Origin: Anaeromyxobacter dehalogenans 2CP-C
GTDB lineage: Bacteria; Myxococcota; Myxococcia; Myxococcales; Anaeromyxobacteraceae
DNA length: 64,000 bases
Assembly: GCF_000013385.1 (NCBI RefSeq)
Contig: NC_007760.1
Location: 1,985,001 to 2,049,000, forward strand
Direction of reading: 5' to 3'
The position numbers and the translations under genes are program-made. Shown one piece after another: positions 1-9,500 of the stretch (the stretch's first letter is position 1; every line of letters begins with the position of its first letter). The notes beneath the pieces are model-generated. The model was not told the DNA's origin and searched no databases. It saw only the letters and a list, made by a program, of their open reading frames with translations.

Positions 1-399
<399 letters not shown>

Positions 400-407
400 G
401 GGCGCGG

Positions 408-413
408 AACCTA
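408..413 (-). promoter_or_regulatory. Candidate -10 box of carB (TAGGTT)
   Basis: The minus strand reads TGTGCTAGGTT, an extended -10-like element with TGC before TAGGTT. It ends eight bases before the carB ATG. No convincing -35 was seen. The same arrangement recurs before several other genes here. Confidence 0.45.
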
Positions 414-534
414 GCACACACCGCCCCGCCGATGGGACCCCGCCGCGCGCTCCCGCGCACCCGGCCGGCCGCTCCCTCGCCTCCGCCCCGCCTCGCGGCG
501 GGGCCACGCTCGGGACGGGCGGGCGCGCGCTCGA

Positions 535-960
535 TCAGGCGCCGTGAACGGCCTTCTGCCGGGCCGCCCGCGCCGCCTCCAGCAGCTTGCGGAGGCGCGG
601 GAAGCGCTCGGCCATCGCCGCCACCATCGGCGCCGGGAACGCGACCGCCGTGACCGCGGTGCGCGCCACCAGGGCGGCCGGGCGCCCGCCGCCGAGCACC
701 CGCCCCTCGCCGAAGCAGGCGCCGCGCTCGAGCTGGCCGAGCGCCTCGCCGCCGGCGAGCACCTCCGCCCGCCCGTCCATCAGCAGGTAGAAGCCGTCGT
801 CGTCCTCGGCGGAGACGGTCTCCCCGGCGGCGGCGTCCACCGCGCGGGCGAGCTGCACGAGGTCGCGGAGCGCGTCCGGGTCGAGCGACCGGAACAGCAG
901 GCTCGACTCCACGAAGGCGGTGGTCGCGAGGTCTCCCCACACCTCCCGAGGCGCGTCCAT
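535..960 (-). CDS. Cyclic-nucleotide-binding (Crp/PKA-type) domain protein
   Basis: The protein is 141 aa and consists almost entirely of one cNMP-binding beta-barrel. After a short helix (LFRSLDPDALRDLVQLA) come the barrel strands with GFYLLMDGRAEVLAGG and a GACFGEG phosphate-binding-cassette-like turn. There is no helix-turn-helix, so it is not a Crp-type transcription factor; it may be a sensory adaptor, or a degenerate domain that binds no nucleotide. The start chosen is the ATG at 960, because codons upstream of it read as low-complexity Pro/Gly/Arg. A TAGCCT hexamer lies eight bases upstream (969-974). Its partner is unknown. Confidence 0.8.
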   Translation of the reverse strand: MDAPREVWGDLATTAFVESSLLFRSLDPDALRDLVQLARAVDAAAGETVSAEDDDGFYLLMDGRAEVLAGGEALGQLERGACFGEGRVLGGGRPAALVARTAVTAVAFPAPMVAAMAERFPRLRKLLEAARAARQKAVHGA

Positions 961-1086
961 GGGCCGGCAGGCTAGCACACGCCCCCTCGTTCGGCGGGTG
1001 GGATTCCCGCCGCCCGCCCCCCCCGAAGGCACGGCGCCCCGCGCGGCCCGGAGGCCGGCGGGGCGCCGGGGGCGTGCGTCGGCGGG

Positions 1087-2289
1087 CTACTTCAGGCTCT
1101 TCGCCATCTCCGCGATGCGATCGCAGCCCTTGTCGATCTGCTCCATCGAGGTGGCGAACGACAGGCGCATGTAGCCGGGCGCGCCGAACGCGGAGCCGGG
1201 GACCGCGGCCACCAGGTGCTTCTCGAGCAGCAGGTCGATGAGCTTGTCGTCGGTGCCGAGCGGCGCGCTCGCGCCGGGGGCGGCCCGCTTCAGCAGCTCG
1301 CCGACGTACGGGAACGCGTAGAACGCGCCGCCCGGGTCGAAGCAGCGGACGCCGTCGATGGCGTTCAGGCGGCCGACGATGTGCTTGCGCCGCTCGTCGA
1401 ACGTCCTGCGCATCTTCTCGACCTCGTCGCCCACGCCGGGGAGCGTGAGCGCGCCGAGCGCCGCCTTCTGCGAGATCGAGGCGGGGTTGGACGTCGAGTT
1501 GTCCTGGAGCTTCTGCATCGCCGAGATGAGCGCCTGCGGGCCGGCGGTCCAGCCGATGCGCCACCCGGTCATCGAGAACGTCTTGGAGGCGCCGTTCACG
1601 AGCGCCACCTGGCCCTGCAGCGACGGGTCGAGGTCGAGGACGTTCTCGAACTTCCCGCGGTAGACGAGCTTGTCGTAGATGTCGTCGGAGACGATGAGGG
1701 TCTCGGTGCCCTTCACGCAGGAGATCACCGTCTCGAGCGTGCGGCGGGAGAGCATCGCGCCGGTCGGGTTCGACGGGCTGTTCACGATGACGGCCCGGGT
1801 CTTCGGCCCGATCGCCTTGCGGATCTGCTCCGGGGAGGGATCGAAGCCGGTGTCCATGCTGGTCTCGACCAGCACGGGCACGCCGCCCGCCACCCGCACC
1901 ATGTCCGCGTACGAGACCCAGTACGGCGTGAAGATGACGACCTCGTCGCCGTCGTTCAGCAGCGCCTGGAACAGGTTGTAGAGCGCGTGCTTGCCGCCGC
2001 AGGAGACCAGCACCTCGCTCGCCTTGTACGAGACCCGGTGCTCCTGCTGGATGCGGGCCGCGATCGCCTCGCGCAGCTCGACGATGCCGTTCGTGGGCGT
2101 GTACTTCGTGAAGCCGGCGTCGATCGCCTTCTTCGCCGCGTCCTTGATCATGGCGGGCGTGTCGAAGTCCGGCTCGCCGGCGCCGAACCCGACCACGTCG
2201 ATGCCCTTGGACTTCATCTCCCGCGCCTTCGCGGTGATGGCCAGGGTGGGCGACGGCTTGACCACGTCCAGCCGCTTCGCGAGCTTCAT
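1087..2289 (-). CDS. aspC: Aspartate aminotransferase, class I PLP-dependent
   Basis: This 400-aa fold-type I aminotransferase interconverts aspartate/2-oxoglutarate and oxaloacetate/glutamate. Visible hallmarks are the GFGAGEPDFDTP substrate loop near residue 35, NSPSNPTGA around 170 (pyridine-ring Asn), SDDIYDKLVY near 201 and the Schiff-base lysine K236 in NGASKTFSMTGWRIGW. The length fits the thermophilic/Bacillus-type (I-gamma) aspartate aminotransferases. It lies 147 bp downstream of coaD on the same strand and may have its own promoter. Substrate preference within class I (Asp, or broader including prephenate) cannot be read from sequence alone. Confidence 0.92.
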   Translation of the reverse strand: MKLAKRLDVVKPSPTLAITAKAREMKSKGIDVVGFGAGEPDFDTPAMIKDAAKKAIDAGFTKYTPTNGIVELREAIAARIQQEHRVSYKASEVLVSCGGKHALYNLFQALLNDGDEVVIFTPYWVSYADMVRVAGGVPVLVETSMDTGFDPSPEQIRKAIGPKTRAVIVNSPSNPTGAMLSRRTLETVISCVKGTETLIVSDDIYDKLVYRGKFENVLDLDPSLQGQVALVNGASKTFSMTGWRIGWTAGPQALISAMQKLQDNSTSNPASISQKAALGALTLPGVGDEVEKMRRTFDERRKHIVGRLNAIDGVRCFDPGGAFYAFPYVGELLKRAAPGASAPLGTDDKLIDLLLEKHLVAAVPGSAFGAPGYMRLSFATSMEQIDKGCDRIAEMAKSLK

Positions 2290-2436
2290 GGTTCCGTTCC
2301 CTCGGAGAGAAGGTGACCGCCGCCGAGCGTCCGCGGCGTGAAAAAAAGGGAAACGAGAATACCAGAACGGGTGCTCACCGCCAGGGGCGTCGTGGCCGCC
2401 CTGCGGCGTTCCCCCGGGCGCGGCGGGCGTCCGCGA

Positions 2437-2931
2437 TCAGGTGCGCGGCGGACGGCCCAGCTTGCGCTGGAGCGCCTCGAGCACGTTCGGCGGCACCAGC
2501 CCCTCGACGTTGCCGCCGAACACCGCCACCTCGCGCACGAGCCGCGCCGAGACGAAGAAGTAGTCCTCGCCGGTCATCACGAAGACCGACTCGAACTCCG
2601 GCAGCAGCTTCTTGTTCATGTTCGCGAGCTGGAACTCGTACTCGAAGTCCGAGACCGCCCGCAGCCCGCGCAGCACCTTGGGGATGCCGCGCGTGCGCGC
2701 GTAGTCCACCATCAGGCCGTCGAAGGAGTCCACCTCGACCCGCGGATCGTTGCCCACGGCCTCGCGGATGAGCGCCTTGCGCTCGTCCACCGTGAACATC
2801 GGCGACTTCTGCGGGTTGTTCGCGACCGCGACGACGAGCCGGTCGAACAGGTTCAGCCCGCGCTGGATGATCGCGAGGTGACCGTTGGTGAGCGGGTCGA
2901 ACGAGCCAGGGTAGATGGCGGCGCGGTTCAT
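2437..2931 (-). CDS. coaD: Phosphopantetheine adenylyltransferase
   Basis: This is a complete 164-aa CoaD, the penultimate CoA biosynthesis enzyme, which transfers AMP from ATP to 4'-phosphopantetheine. The N-terminus [18 protein letters not shown] carries the nucleotidyltransferase T/HxGH motif (TNGH, H18). [14 protein letters not shown] and the ATP-site block [13 protein letters not shown] follow in the usual order and length. The gene starts 19 bp after the rsmD stop on the same strand. The rsmD-coaD pairing is common in bacteria and supports both calls. Confidence 0.97.
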   Translation of the reverse strand: MNRAAIYPGSFDPLTNGHLAIIQRGLNLFDRLVVAVANNPQKSPMFTVDERKALIREAVGNDPRVEVDSFDGLMVDYARTRGIPKVLRGLRAVSDFEYEFQLANMNKKLLPEFESVFVMTGEDYFFVSARLVREVAVFGGNVEGLVPPNVLEALQRKLGRPPRT

Positions 2932-2950
2932 GAGGGGTGCGCAGTATCGC

Positions 2951-3490
2951 TCAGTCGCGCTGGTAGATCGAGATTCCCGTGCCCCCGTACGTGCGCCGAT
3001 CCGCGAGCGAGAGTGGACCGATCCGGTCCACGGGCGGGCGGCGGGCGTCGTGCTCGGCGACCGCCCGTCCGCCCGGCGCGAGCAGCGGCCCGAGCGCCGC
3101 CAGCGCCGCGTCCGGGCCCTCCGCGTAGGGCGGATCGACGAACGCCAGCGCGAACCGCCCCGGCGCGAGCCGCGCCAGCGCCTCCGGCACCCGGCCGCGG
3201 ACCACCTCGACGCGGTCGGCCCAGCCGCAGGTCTCGGCGTTGCGGCGCAGCAGCTCCGCGGTGGGGCGATCCGCCTCGACGCACACGGCGCGCGCGCAGC
3301 CGCGCGAGAGCGCCTCCAGCGCCAGCGCGCCGGTGCCGGCGTAGAGATCGAGCACGTCGCCGCCGTCGAAGAACTGGCCGAGCAGGTTGAACACCGCGCC
3401 CCGGACCTTGTCGCTGGTGGGGCGCGTCCCCTGCCCCTTCGGCACGGCCAGCCGCCGGCCGCGCGCGGTCCCGGCGATGATGCGCGTCAC
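2951..3490 (-). CDS. rsmD: 16S rRNA (guanine(966)-N2)-methyltransferase
   Basis: This 179-aa SAM-dependent methyltransferase methylates G966 of 16S rRNA during 30S assembly. It begins at GTG with [17 protein letters not shown] and continues with the [15 protein letters not shown] block typical of RsmD. Motif I is [14 protein letters not shown] near residue 48, and the catalytic DPPY occupies 119-122. The GTG at 3490 overlaps the stop of the upstream gene in a GTGA junction, indicating translational coupling. Length and motifs match the family, and coaD follows immediately. Confidence 0.95.
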   Translation of the reverse strand: MTRIIAGTARGRRLAVPKGQGTRPTSDKVRGAVFNLLGQFFDGGDVLDLYAGTGALALEALSRGCARAVCVEADRPTAELLRRNAETCGWADRVEVVRGRVPEALARLAPGRFALAFVDPPYAEGPDAALAALGPLLAPGGRAVAEHDARRPPVDRIGPLSLADRRTYGGTGISIYQRD

Positions 3491-4416
3491 GCGCGGTCCT
3501 CGGCGAGCCGGGCCTCCAGCGCCCGCCCCAGCCCGCGCGCGCTGCCCGCCGCGCCGAGCCGCTCGAGGAAGTCCATCACCTCGACGTAGACGCGGGCCTC
3601 GCGCCGGTCGGCCTCGTCGGCCCCGCCGCCGAGCGGCGCCCGCGCGCGCGCCGCGGCCGCGCCCCCGTCCTCGCAGGCCTTCACCGGCGAGCCGGCGAGC
3701 AGCCCGAGCAGCGGGCGGGACACCGGCCCACGGCGCACGATGGGCACGCCGGCGAGCGCCGCCGAGAGCCGCGCCAGCGCGCCGACCTGGGCGCGCGCGT
3801 CCTCCGGGCCGGCCGGCGCCGGGCAGCGCACGCTCGCGACGTCGGGCGGGGCGCCGCTCGCCGCGAGCGCCTCGAACAGCACCGCGGCCTGGCGCGCCGC
3901 CGGCACCCCAGGGTCGATCGGCACCACGCAGTCCACGCACACCCCGCGCTCCAGCGCCCCCGCCGCCACCTCGGCGAGCACGCGGGCGCGCTCCTCCGGC
4001 GCGACGTCGGAGGCGTCGAGCGCGAGGTGCGTGAGCCCCGCGTCCACCAGGCGCCACGCCTCCTGGCAGGCGCGGTCCACCTGCATGGCCGCCTCGCCGT
4101 CCACCCGCACCTCGGCGGAGAGGAAGATGGGCAGCCCGGCCGCGACCTCGTCCGCGGCCGCGGTCACGGTGGCGAACCAGGGCTCCGGCGCGACGCCGGG
4201 CGGGAGCGCCAGCCCGAGCGCGCTGCCCAGCTCCTTCGCCGCGACCAGGGCGGCGCGCGCCACCGCCGCGGACGGTGCCGCCACCAGCGGGAGCGCCGTC
4301 CCCAGCTCCATGGCCGGGCCCATCAGCTCGCGCAGCGACAGCGGGCAGGCGCCGCTGTGGGGCGGCAACCGGCCGAGCACGCCGGGCGGACGGAACGCGA
4401 GGATCCGCGTGAGCAC
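3487..4416 (-). CDS. Hypothetical protein, probable TIM-barrel enzyme
   Basis: The 309-aa product has no motif I can assign to a named enzyme. Alternating strand-helix units (LPIFLSAEVRVDG, LTHLALDASDV, VCVDCVVPIDPG, VASVRCPAPAGP, VPIVRRGPVSRPLLG) look like a (beta/alpha)8 barrel of the aldolase or pterin-binding type. Catalysis is not evident. The chosen start is GTG 4416, with TATGAA five bases upstream (4422-4427), so the mRNA may be leaderless. It overlaps rsmD by four bases and heads the rsmD-coaD unit, which suggests co-expression but not function. Confidence 0.7.
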   Translation of the reverse strand: MLTRILAFRPPGVLGRLPPHSGACPLSLRELMGPAMELGTALPLVAAPSAAVARAALVAAKELGSALGLALPPGVAPEPWFATVTAAADEVAAGLPIFLSAEVRVDGEAAMQVDRACQEAWRLVDAGLTHLALDASDVAPEERARVLAEVAAGALERGVCVDCVVPIDPGVPAARQAAVLFEALAASGAPPDVASVRCPAPAGPEDARAQVGALARLSAALAGVPIVRRGPVSRPLLGLLAGSPVKACEDGGAAAARARAPLGGGADEADRREARVYVEVMDFLERLGAAGSARGLGRALEARLAEDRA

Positions 4417-4472
4417 GCCCCTTCATAGCACGCGCGGGCGAGCGCCCGCCCGTCCGCCGCGCGGGGCGGGGG

Positions 4473-5501
4473 TCAGTGCCGGTGCACGTCGTCCACGTGC
4501 GCGTACTCGGCCGACTCGATCTGGAGCGTGGTGTGGTCGATCCCGTAGCGGCGCCGCAGGTCCGCCTTCACCGCGGTGAGGATCTCGTCGTTGCGGCCCA
4601 TGCTCCCCGCCTCGACCACCAGGTGCGCGGAGAGCGAGAGCATGCCGCTCGAGATCGTCCAGATGTGCAGGTCGTGCACGGCGACGACGCCCGGACAGCA
4701 CTCCATCTGCGCGCCGATGATCCCGGCGTCGAGGTGCGCGGGCACGCTCTCCATCAGGATGTCGGTGATCTCGAGGATGAGGCGCACCGCGCCCCAGAGG
4801 ATGAGGAGCGCGATCGCGAGCGAGAGCACCGGGTCGATCCAGCGGAGGTCCGGGCGGATGCCCATCACCACCGCGCCCGCCAGGATCGCCACCGAGGAGA
4901 TGGTGTCGGAGACGACGTGCAGGAACGCCGAGCGCGCGTTGAGGGAGTGCTCGCCGTGCAGGAACCAGAGGATGGCGAGGTTCGCGGCGAGGCCGACGCC
5001 GGCCACGAACGCCATGAGCTCGAGCCGGATGGGCGGTCCCGGGTCGCGCAGCCGCTGGATCGCCTCCCAGGCGATCCAGCCCGAGAGCACCACCAGCGCG
5101 CCCACGTTGAGCTGCGCCCCGAGCACCTCGGCGCGGCGGTAGCCGAAGGTGCGCTTGTCGTCGGCGGGCCGCGTGGAGAGCCAGGCGGCGACGAGCGCGA
5201 GCCCGAGCGCGCCCGCGTCGGTGAGCATGTGGCCGGCGTCGGAGACGAGCGCGAGCGAGCCCGACATCCAGCCGCCCACCGCCTCGGCGATCATGATGGT
5301 GGCGGTGAGCCCGAGCGAGATGCCGAGCCGCCGCAGGCTGGTCCCCGCCCCGTGCGCGCCGTGCTGGTGCGCCCGCTCGTGATCGGCGTGGTGGAGGCCG
5401 CAGGCGCCCTGCTGCTCGCCGGGCCACTCCCGGGCCCCTCCCGGCCCCGCCGTGGACGAGGGCTCGTGCGCTCCGTGGACGTGCGGGTGGCCGTGCGACA
5501 T
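4473..5501 (-). CDS. Cation diffusion facilitator (Zn/Cd/Co exporter)
   Basis: The 342-aa inner-membrane CDF transporter resembles ZitB/CzcD. Residues 1-50 form a histidine-rich cytoplasmic tail (HGHPHVHGAH, HHADHERAHQHGAHG) that probably buffers metal. Six membrane segments follow; TM2 carries SDAGHMLTDA (D88, H91, D95) and TM5 carries HVVSDT, the paired HxxxD metal sites. The C-terminal ferredoxin-like domain contains VHDLHIWTISSG. A GGAGG ribosome site precedes the ATG at 5501, and a TAGACT hexamer lies at 5526-5531. It likely exports Zn2+ by proton antiport; metal specificity is inferred. Confidence 0.93.
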   Translation of the reverse strand: MSHGHPHVHGAHEPSSTAGPGGAREWPGEQQGACGLHHADHERAHQHGAHGAGTSLRRLGISLGLTATIMIAEAVGGWMSGSLALVSDAGHMLTDAGALGLALVAAWLSTRPADDKRTFGYRRAEVLGAQLNVGALVVLSGWIAWEAIQRLRDPGPPIRLELMAFVAGVGLAANLAILWFLHGEHSLNARSAFLHVVSDTISSVAILAGAVVMGIRPDLRWIDPVLSLAIALLILWGAVRLILEITDILMESVPAHLDAGIIGAQMECCPGVVAVHDLHIWTISSGMLSLSAHLVVEAGSMGRNDEILTAVKADLRRRYGIDHTTLQIESAEYAHVDDVHRH

Positions 5502-5628
5502 TCCGCTTGAACCTCCGGGCCGTGCAGTCTACGCCATGCTCCATGGACGCGCACGCGCGGGCGGCGCGGCAAGCCCCGCCGCATCGCGCGCGGGCGCGCC
5601 CGCCGCCGGCGCCACGCACGGGGACTCG

Positions 5629-6591
5629 ATGGAACGCACCGAGGCACAGGAGGCCATCGCCCGCGACGGCACGCGCCTCCACTGGACCAACCACGGCGCC
5701 GGCGAGCCCGCGGTGGTGCTGACCGACGGCATCGGCTGCGCCGGCTACGTCTGGCGGGCGCTCGAGCCCGCGCTCGCCGGCCGCCACCGGACCATCCACT
5801 GGAACTACCGCGGCCACGGCCTGAGCGCCCCGCCCGCCGACCCGGCCCGGGTCGGCCTGGAAGACTGCGTGGACGACCTGCTGGCGGTGCTCGACGCCGC
5901 CGGCGAGCGATCGGCCGTGATCGCCGGCCACTCCATGGGCGTGCAGGTCGCGCTCGAGCTGCACCGGCGGGCCCCCGGGCGCGTGCGGGCGCTCGTGCTG
6001 GTGTGCGGCGCGCCCGGCCGGCCCATCGACACGTTCCACGACTCGCCCGTGCTCCGGCTGGCGTTCCCGTTCGCGCGGGCGCTGGTGGAGCGGTTCCCCG
6101 AGGCGGTGCGGACCGGGTTCCGGGTGCTCCTCCCGAGCGAGCTCGCCATGCAGTACGCGCTGCAGTTCGAGGTGGACCGCGACCGCGTGCAGCGCGCCGA
6201 CCTCACCCGCTACTTCGACGACCTCTCGCGCGTGGAGCCCACGCTGTTCGTGCGCATGCTCGCCTCCGCCGCCGAGCACGACTGCCTGCCCCACCTCCAC
6301 GAGGTGGACGTGCCGACGCTCGTCGTCGCCGGCGAGCGCGACTCGTTCACGCCGCTCCGCCTCTCCGAGCGCATGCACGCGGAGATCCCCGGCAGCGAGC
6401 TGCTGGTCGTGCCCGGCGGCACGCACGTCGCGCCGCTGGAGGCGCCCGATCTCGTGGCGGAGCGCGTGCTCGGGTTCCTCGACGCGCGCGTGCCGCCGCC
6501 CCGTGCCCGCAAGCGCGGTCCGCCCGCCCCGAAGCGCGGCCGTCCCGCCGCCAAGCGCCGCCGTCCCGCCGCGGCCCGGCGCCCCGAGTGA
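5629..6591 (+). CDS. Alpha/beta hydrolase with basic C-terminal tail
   Basis: This predicted alpha/beta-hydrolase is 320 aa long. The nucleophile elbow is AGHSMGVQ, the acid probably the Asp of GERDSFTP, and the base the His of GGTHVAPLEAP. An oxyanion-region sequence, LTDGIGCAGYVWRALEP, precedes. The last 27 residues are unusual, being nearly all Lys, Arg, Pro and Ala (PKRGRPAAKRRRPAA), like AT-hook or histone-H1-type tails. Substrate is unknown. The start at 5629 is where family similarity begins; ATGs further upstream would add low-complexity sequence. The stop overlaps the next gene's GTG (GTGA). Confidence 0.85.
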   Translation: MERTEAQEAIARDGTRLHWTNHGAGEPAVVLTDGIGCAGYVWRALEPALAGRHRTIHWNYRGHGLSAPPADPARVGLEDCVDDLLAVLDAAGERSAVIAGHSMGVQVALELHRRAPGRVRALVLVCGAPGRPIDTFHDSPVLRLAFPFARALVERFPEAVRTGFRVLLPSELAMQYALQFEVDRDRVQRADLTRYFDDLSRVEPTLFVRMLASAAEHDCLPHLHEVDVPTLVVAGERDSFTPLRLSERMHAEIPGSELLVVPGGTHVAPLEAPDLVAERVLGFLDARVPPPRARKRGPPAPKRGRPAAKRRRPAAARRPE

Positions 6592-9500
6592 CCGCCCCCG
6601 CGCCCCGCGACGCCCGCCCGGCGGGCCGCGCCCCTCCGCGCCGCGCGCCCGGCGCCGCGATCGCCGTCGCCGTCGCCGTCGCCGTCGCCCTGGCCTGCGC
6701 CGCCGCGCTCGCGCTCTTGCCCGCCGCCGCGCGCGCCCAGCTCTACGACCCGGCGTTCCGGTGGCGGACGATCGAGACCCCGCACTTCCGCGTGCACCAC
6801 CACCAGGGCGAGGAGGCGCTCGCGCAGGAGGTGGCTCGCGCCGCCGAGCGCGCGCACGCGATCCTCTCGCCCGTGCTCGGCTTCGCGCCGCGGGAGCGCA
6901 CCGAGGTCGTCCTCTCCGACGACACCGACGACGCGAACGGCCTCGCCACGCCGCTGCCGTACGACACCATCCGGCTCTACGCCGTCCCGCCGCCCGGGCT
7001 CTCCGAGCTGAACGACTACCGGGACTGGGTCTCCAGCCTGGTGTTCCACGAGTACGTCCACATCCTGCACCTCGACCACGTCGGCGGGCTGCCCGCGCTC
7101 GCGAACATGGTGTTCGGCAAGCTGTTCGTGCCGAACGGCCTCACGCCGAGCTGGATGGCCGAGGGGCTCGCGGTGCTGCACGAGGCCGACGGCGAGGCCG
7201 TGGCAGGCACCGGCCGCAACGCCAGCGCCATCCACGACATGTACGCGCGGGCGCTCGCGCTCGACGGCCCGTTCCCGCGGCTCGACCAGATCTCGAACCC
7301 CATGCTCGAGTGGCCGCTCGGCTCCGCCCCGTACCTGCTCGGCGGGCGCTTCATGGCGTTCCTGCGGGCCCGGTACGGCGACGCCGCCATCGCCGCGTTC
7401 GTCGCCGACCAGGGCTCGCAGGTGTGGCCGTACGCGCCGAGCTGGGCCGGCGCCCGCGCGTTCGACGGGCGGGACTTCCCCTCGCTCTGGGCCGAGTACG
7501 CCGAGGAGGAGCGGCGCCACGCCGAGGCCGTTCGCGCCCGGGTCCACGAGCGTCCCGTGACCGTGCCCACCCGCCTCACGCGCGCCGGTGGGCGGGTGGA
7601 GACGCCGCGCTGGTCGCCCGACGGGAGCTACCTCGCGTACCAGAAGCGCGACCTCGACCGCCGGCCCGGCACGTACCGCGTGACGCCCGCCGGCGCCGAC
7701 CTCGGGCTCGCGATCACCGTGGACGCGAACGGCGCGCTCTCGCTCGCCTCGCCGCGGGAGGCGGTGGTGGCGATCGGCGAGGTCTGGCGCCTGCACCGGA
7801 CCTACGACGACCTGTGGGCGGTGGACCTCGTGCGCGGCGCGCGGCGCCGGCTCACCGACGGCGAGCGCGCCGGCGATCCCGCCGTCGTGCCCGGCGGCGG
7901 CGCGGTGGTGTACGTGCGCCACGAGGCCGGCGGGCGGATGGCGCTGGTGCGGCGGAGCCTCCCGCCCGCGCCCATGGTCCCCGAGGACGTGACGCTCCGT
8001 GAACGGCGCGACGAGCTGGCGGTCCCTCCTCCCGCGCAGGTCGAGGTGCTGTTCGCCCGCCCCGGCGCGCAGGTCTACGCGCCCGCGCCGTCGCCCTCGC
8101 CCGACGGCCAGCGGATCGCGTTCGAGCTGCAGGAGGGCGGGCGGCGCGATCTCGCGCTGTGGGAGCACGGCGAGCTCCGGCGCGTCACCGACGACGACGC
8201 CCTCGACACCGGGCCCGCCTGGACGCCCGACGGCAGGTACCTCCTGTTCGCCTCCGACCGCGGCGGCGTCTACGACCTGTACGCGTGGGAAGCCGCCACC
8301 GGTGCGATCCGCCAGGTGACGAACGTGGAGACCGGCGCGTTCCAGCCCGCCGTGTCGCCCGACGGGAAGACCATCGCGTTCGTCACGTTCGGCCGCGACG
8401 GCTACGACGTGGCGACCGTGCCGTTCGATCCCGCCACCTGGCTCGACCCGACCCCCTCGCAGCCCGCGCCCGCGGCAAGCGCCGTGCCCCCCGGGGCGCC
8501 CGCGCCCCTGCCCTCGCGTCCGTACCGCGCGCTCGAGACCGTCGGCCCGAGGTGGTGGCTGCCGCTGTGGGGCAGCGACGGCGCCGGGAGCATCTACGGC
8601 GCCATGACCGGCGGCACCGACGTGCTCGCGCGGCACGCGTGGGCGCTGCAGGCGTGGTGGAGCGAGGGCGGGCGCGAGCCCGGGTACGCGTTCTCGTACC
8701 AGGGCGGCTGGTCGTGGCCGACGATCGATCTCTCGTCGGTGCGGTACTTCGACTCCGCGCCCGGCGGCCGCGGCGTCGAGTCGGTGTGGACGCCGCTCGC
8801 CGCCGGCCTCGGCTTCACGTTCCCCGGGCTCGCCGACACGCTCAGCTTCCGGCTCGGCTGGGCCGGGACGTCGTACGACGTGCTCGGCGAGACGCGCCGC
8901 GCGCCCACCTCGGACTGGCTCGAGTGGCGCGACGGGTATCTCTCCGAGGCGTCCTTCCGCGCCGTGTACAGCGACGCGCGCCGCTACGTGCGCTCCATCT
9001 CGCCCGAGGAGGGCCGGACCGTGGCGCTGACCGTGCGCGCCGCCGACCCCACCATCGGCAGCGACTTCGGCCTCGCGCGGGCGCGCCTGAGCGTCGCCCA
9101 GTACCTGCGGGTCCCCGGCACGCGCCACACCGTGCTCGCGCTCCGGCTCGCCGGCGGCGTGGCGGAAGGGTCCATCGGCGGGCGGGCGCCGTACGAGCTC
9201 GGCGGGGCCGCCACGGTGGACCCCGTGGCCGTGGTGATGCAGACCGCCGGCGTCGCGCCAGACCAGCTCCGCGGCTACCCGTACGGCTGGCTCGCCGGGA
9301 CCGCGTTCGCGCTCGGGAACCTCGAGCTGCGCGTCCCGCTGCTCGCGCCCGTGCGCGGGTACTCCACCTGGCCCGTGTTCCTGCGGCGGGTGCACGGCAG
9401 CGTGTTCGTGGACGCCGGCGACGCGTTCGACCTCCCCGGCGAGCTGCCCTTCGCCGGCCACCCGTTCTCGTGGAAGGAGGTGCGCTTCGCCGCCGGCGCC

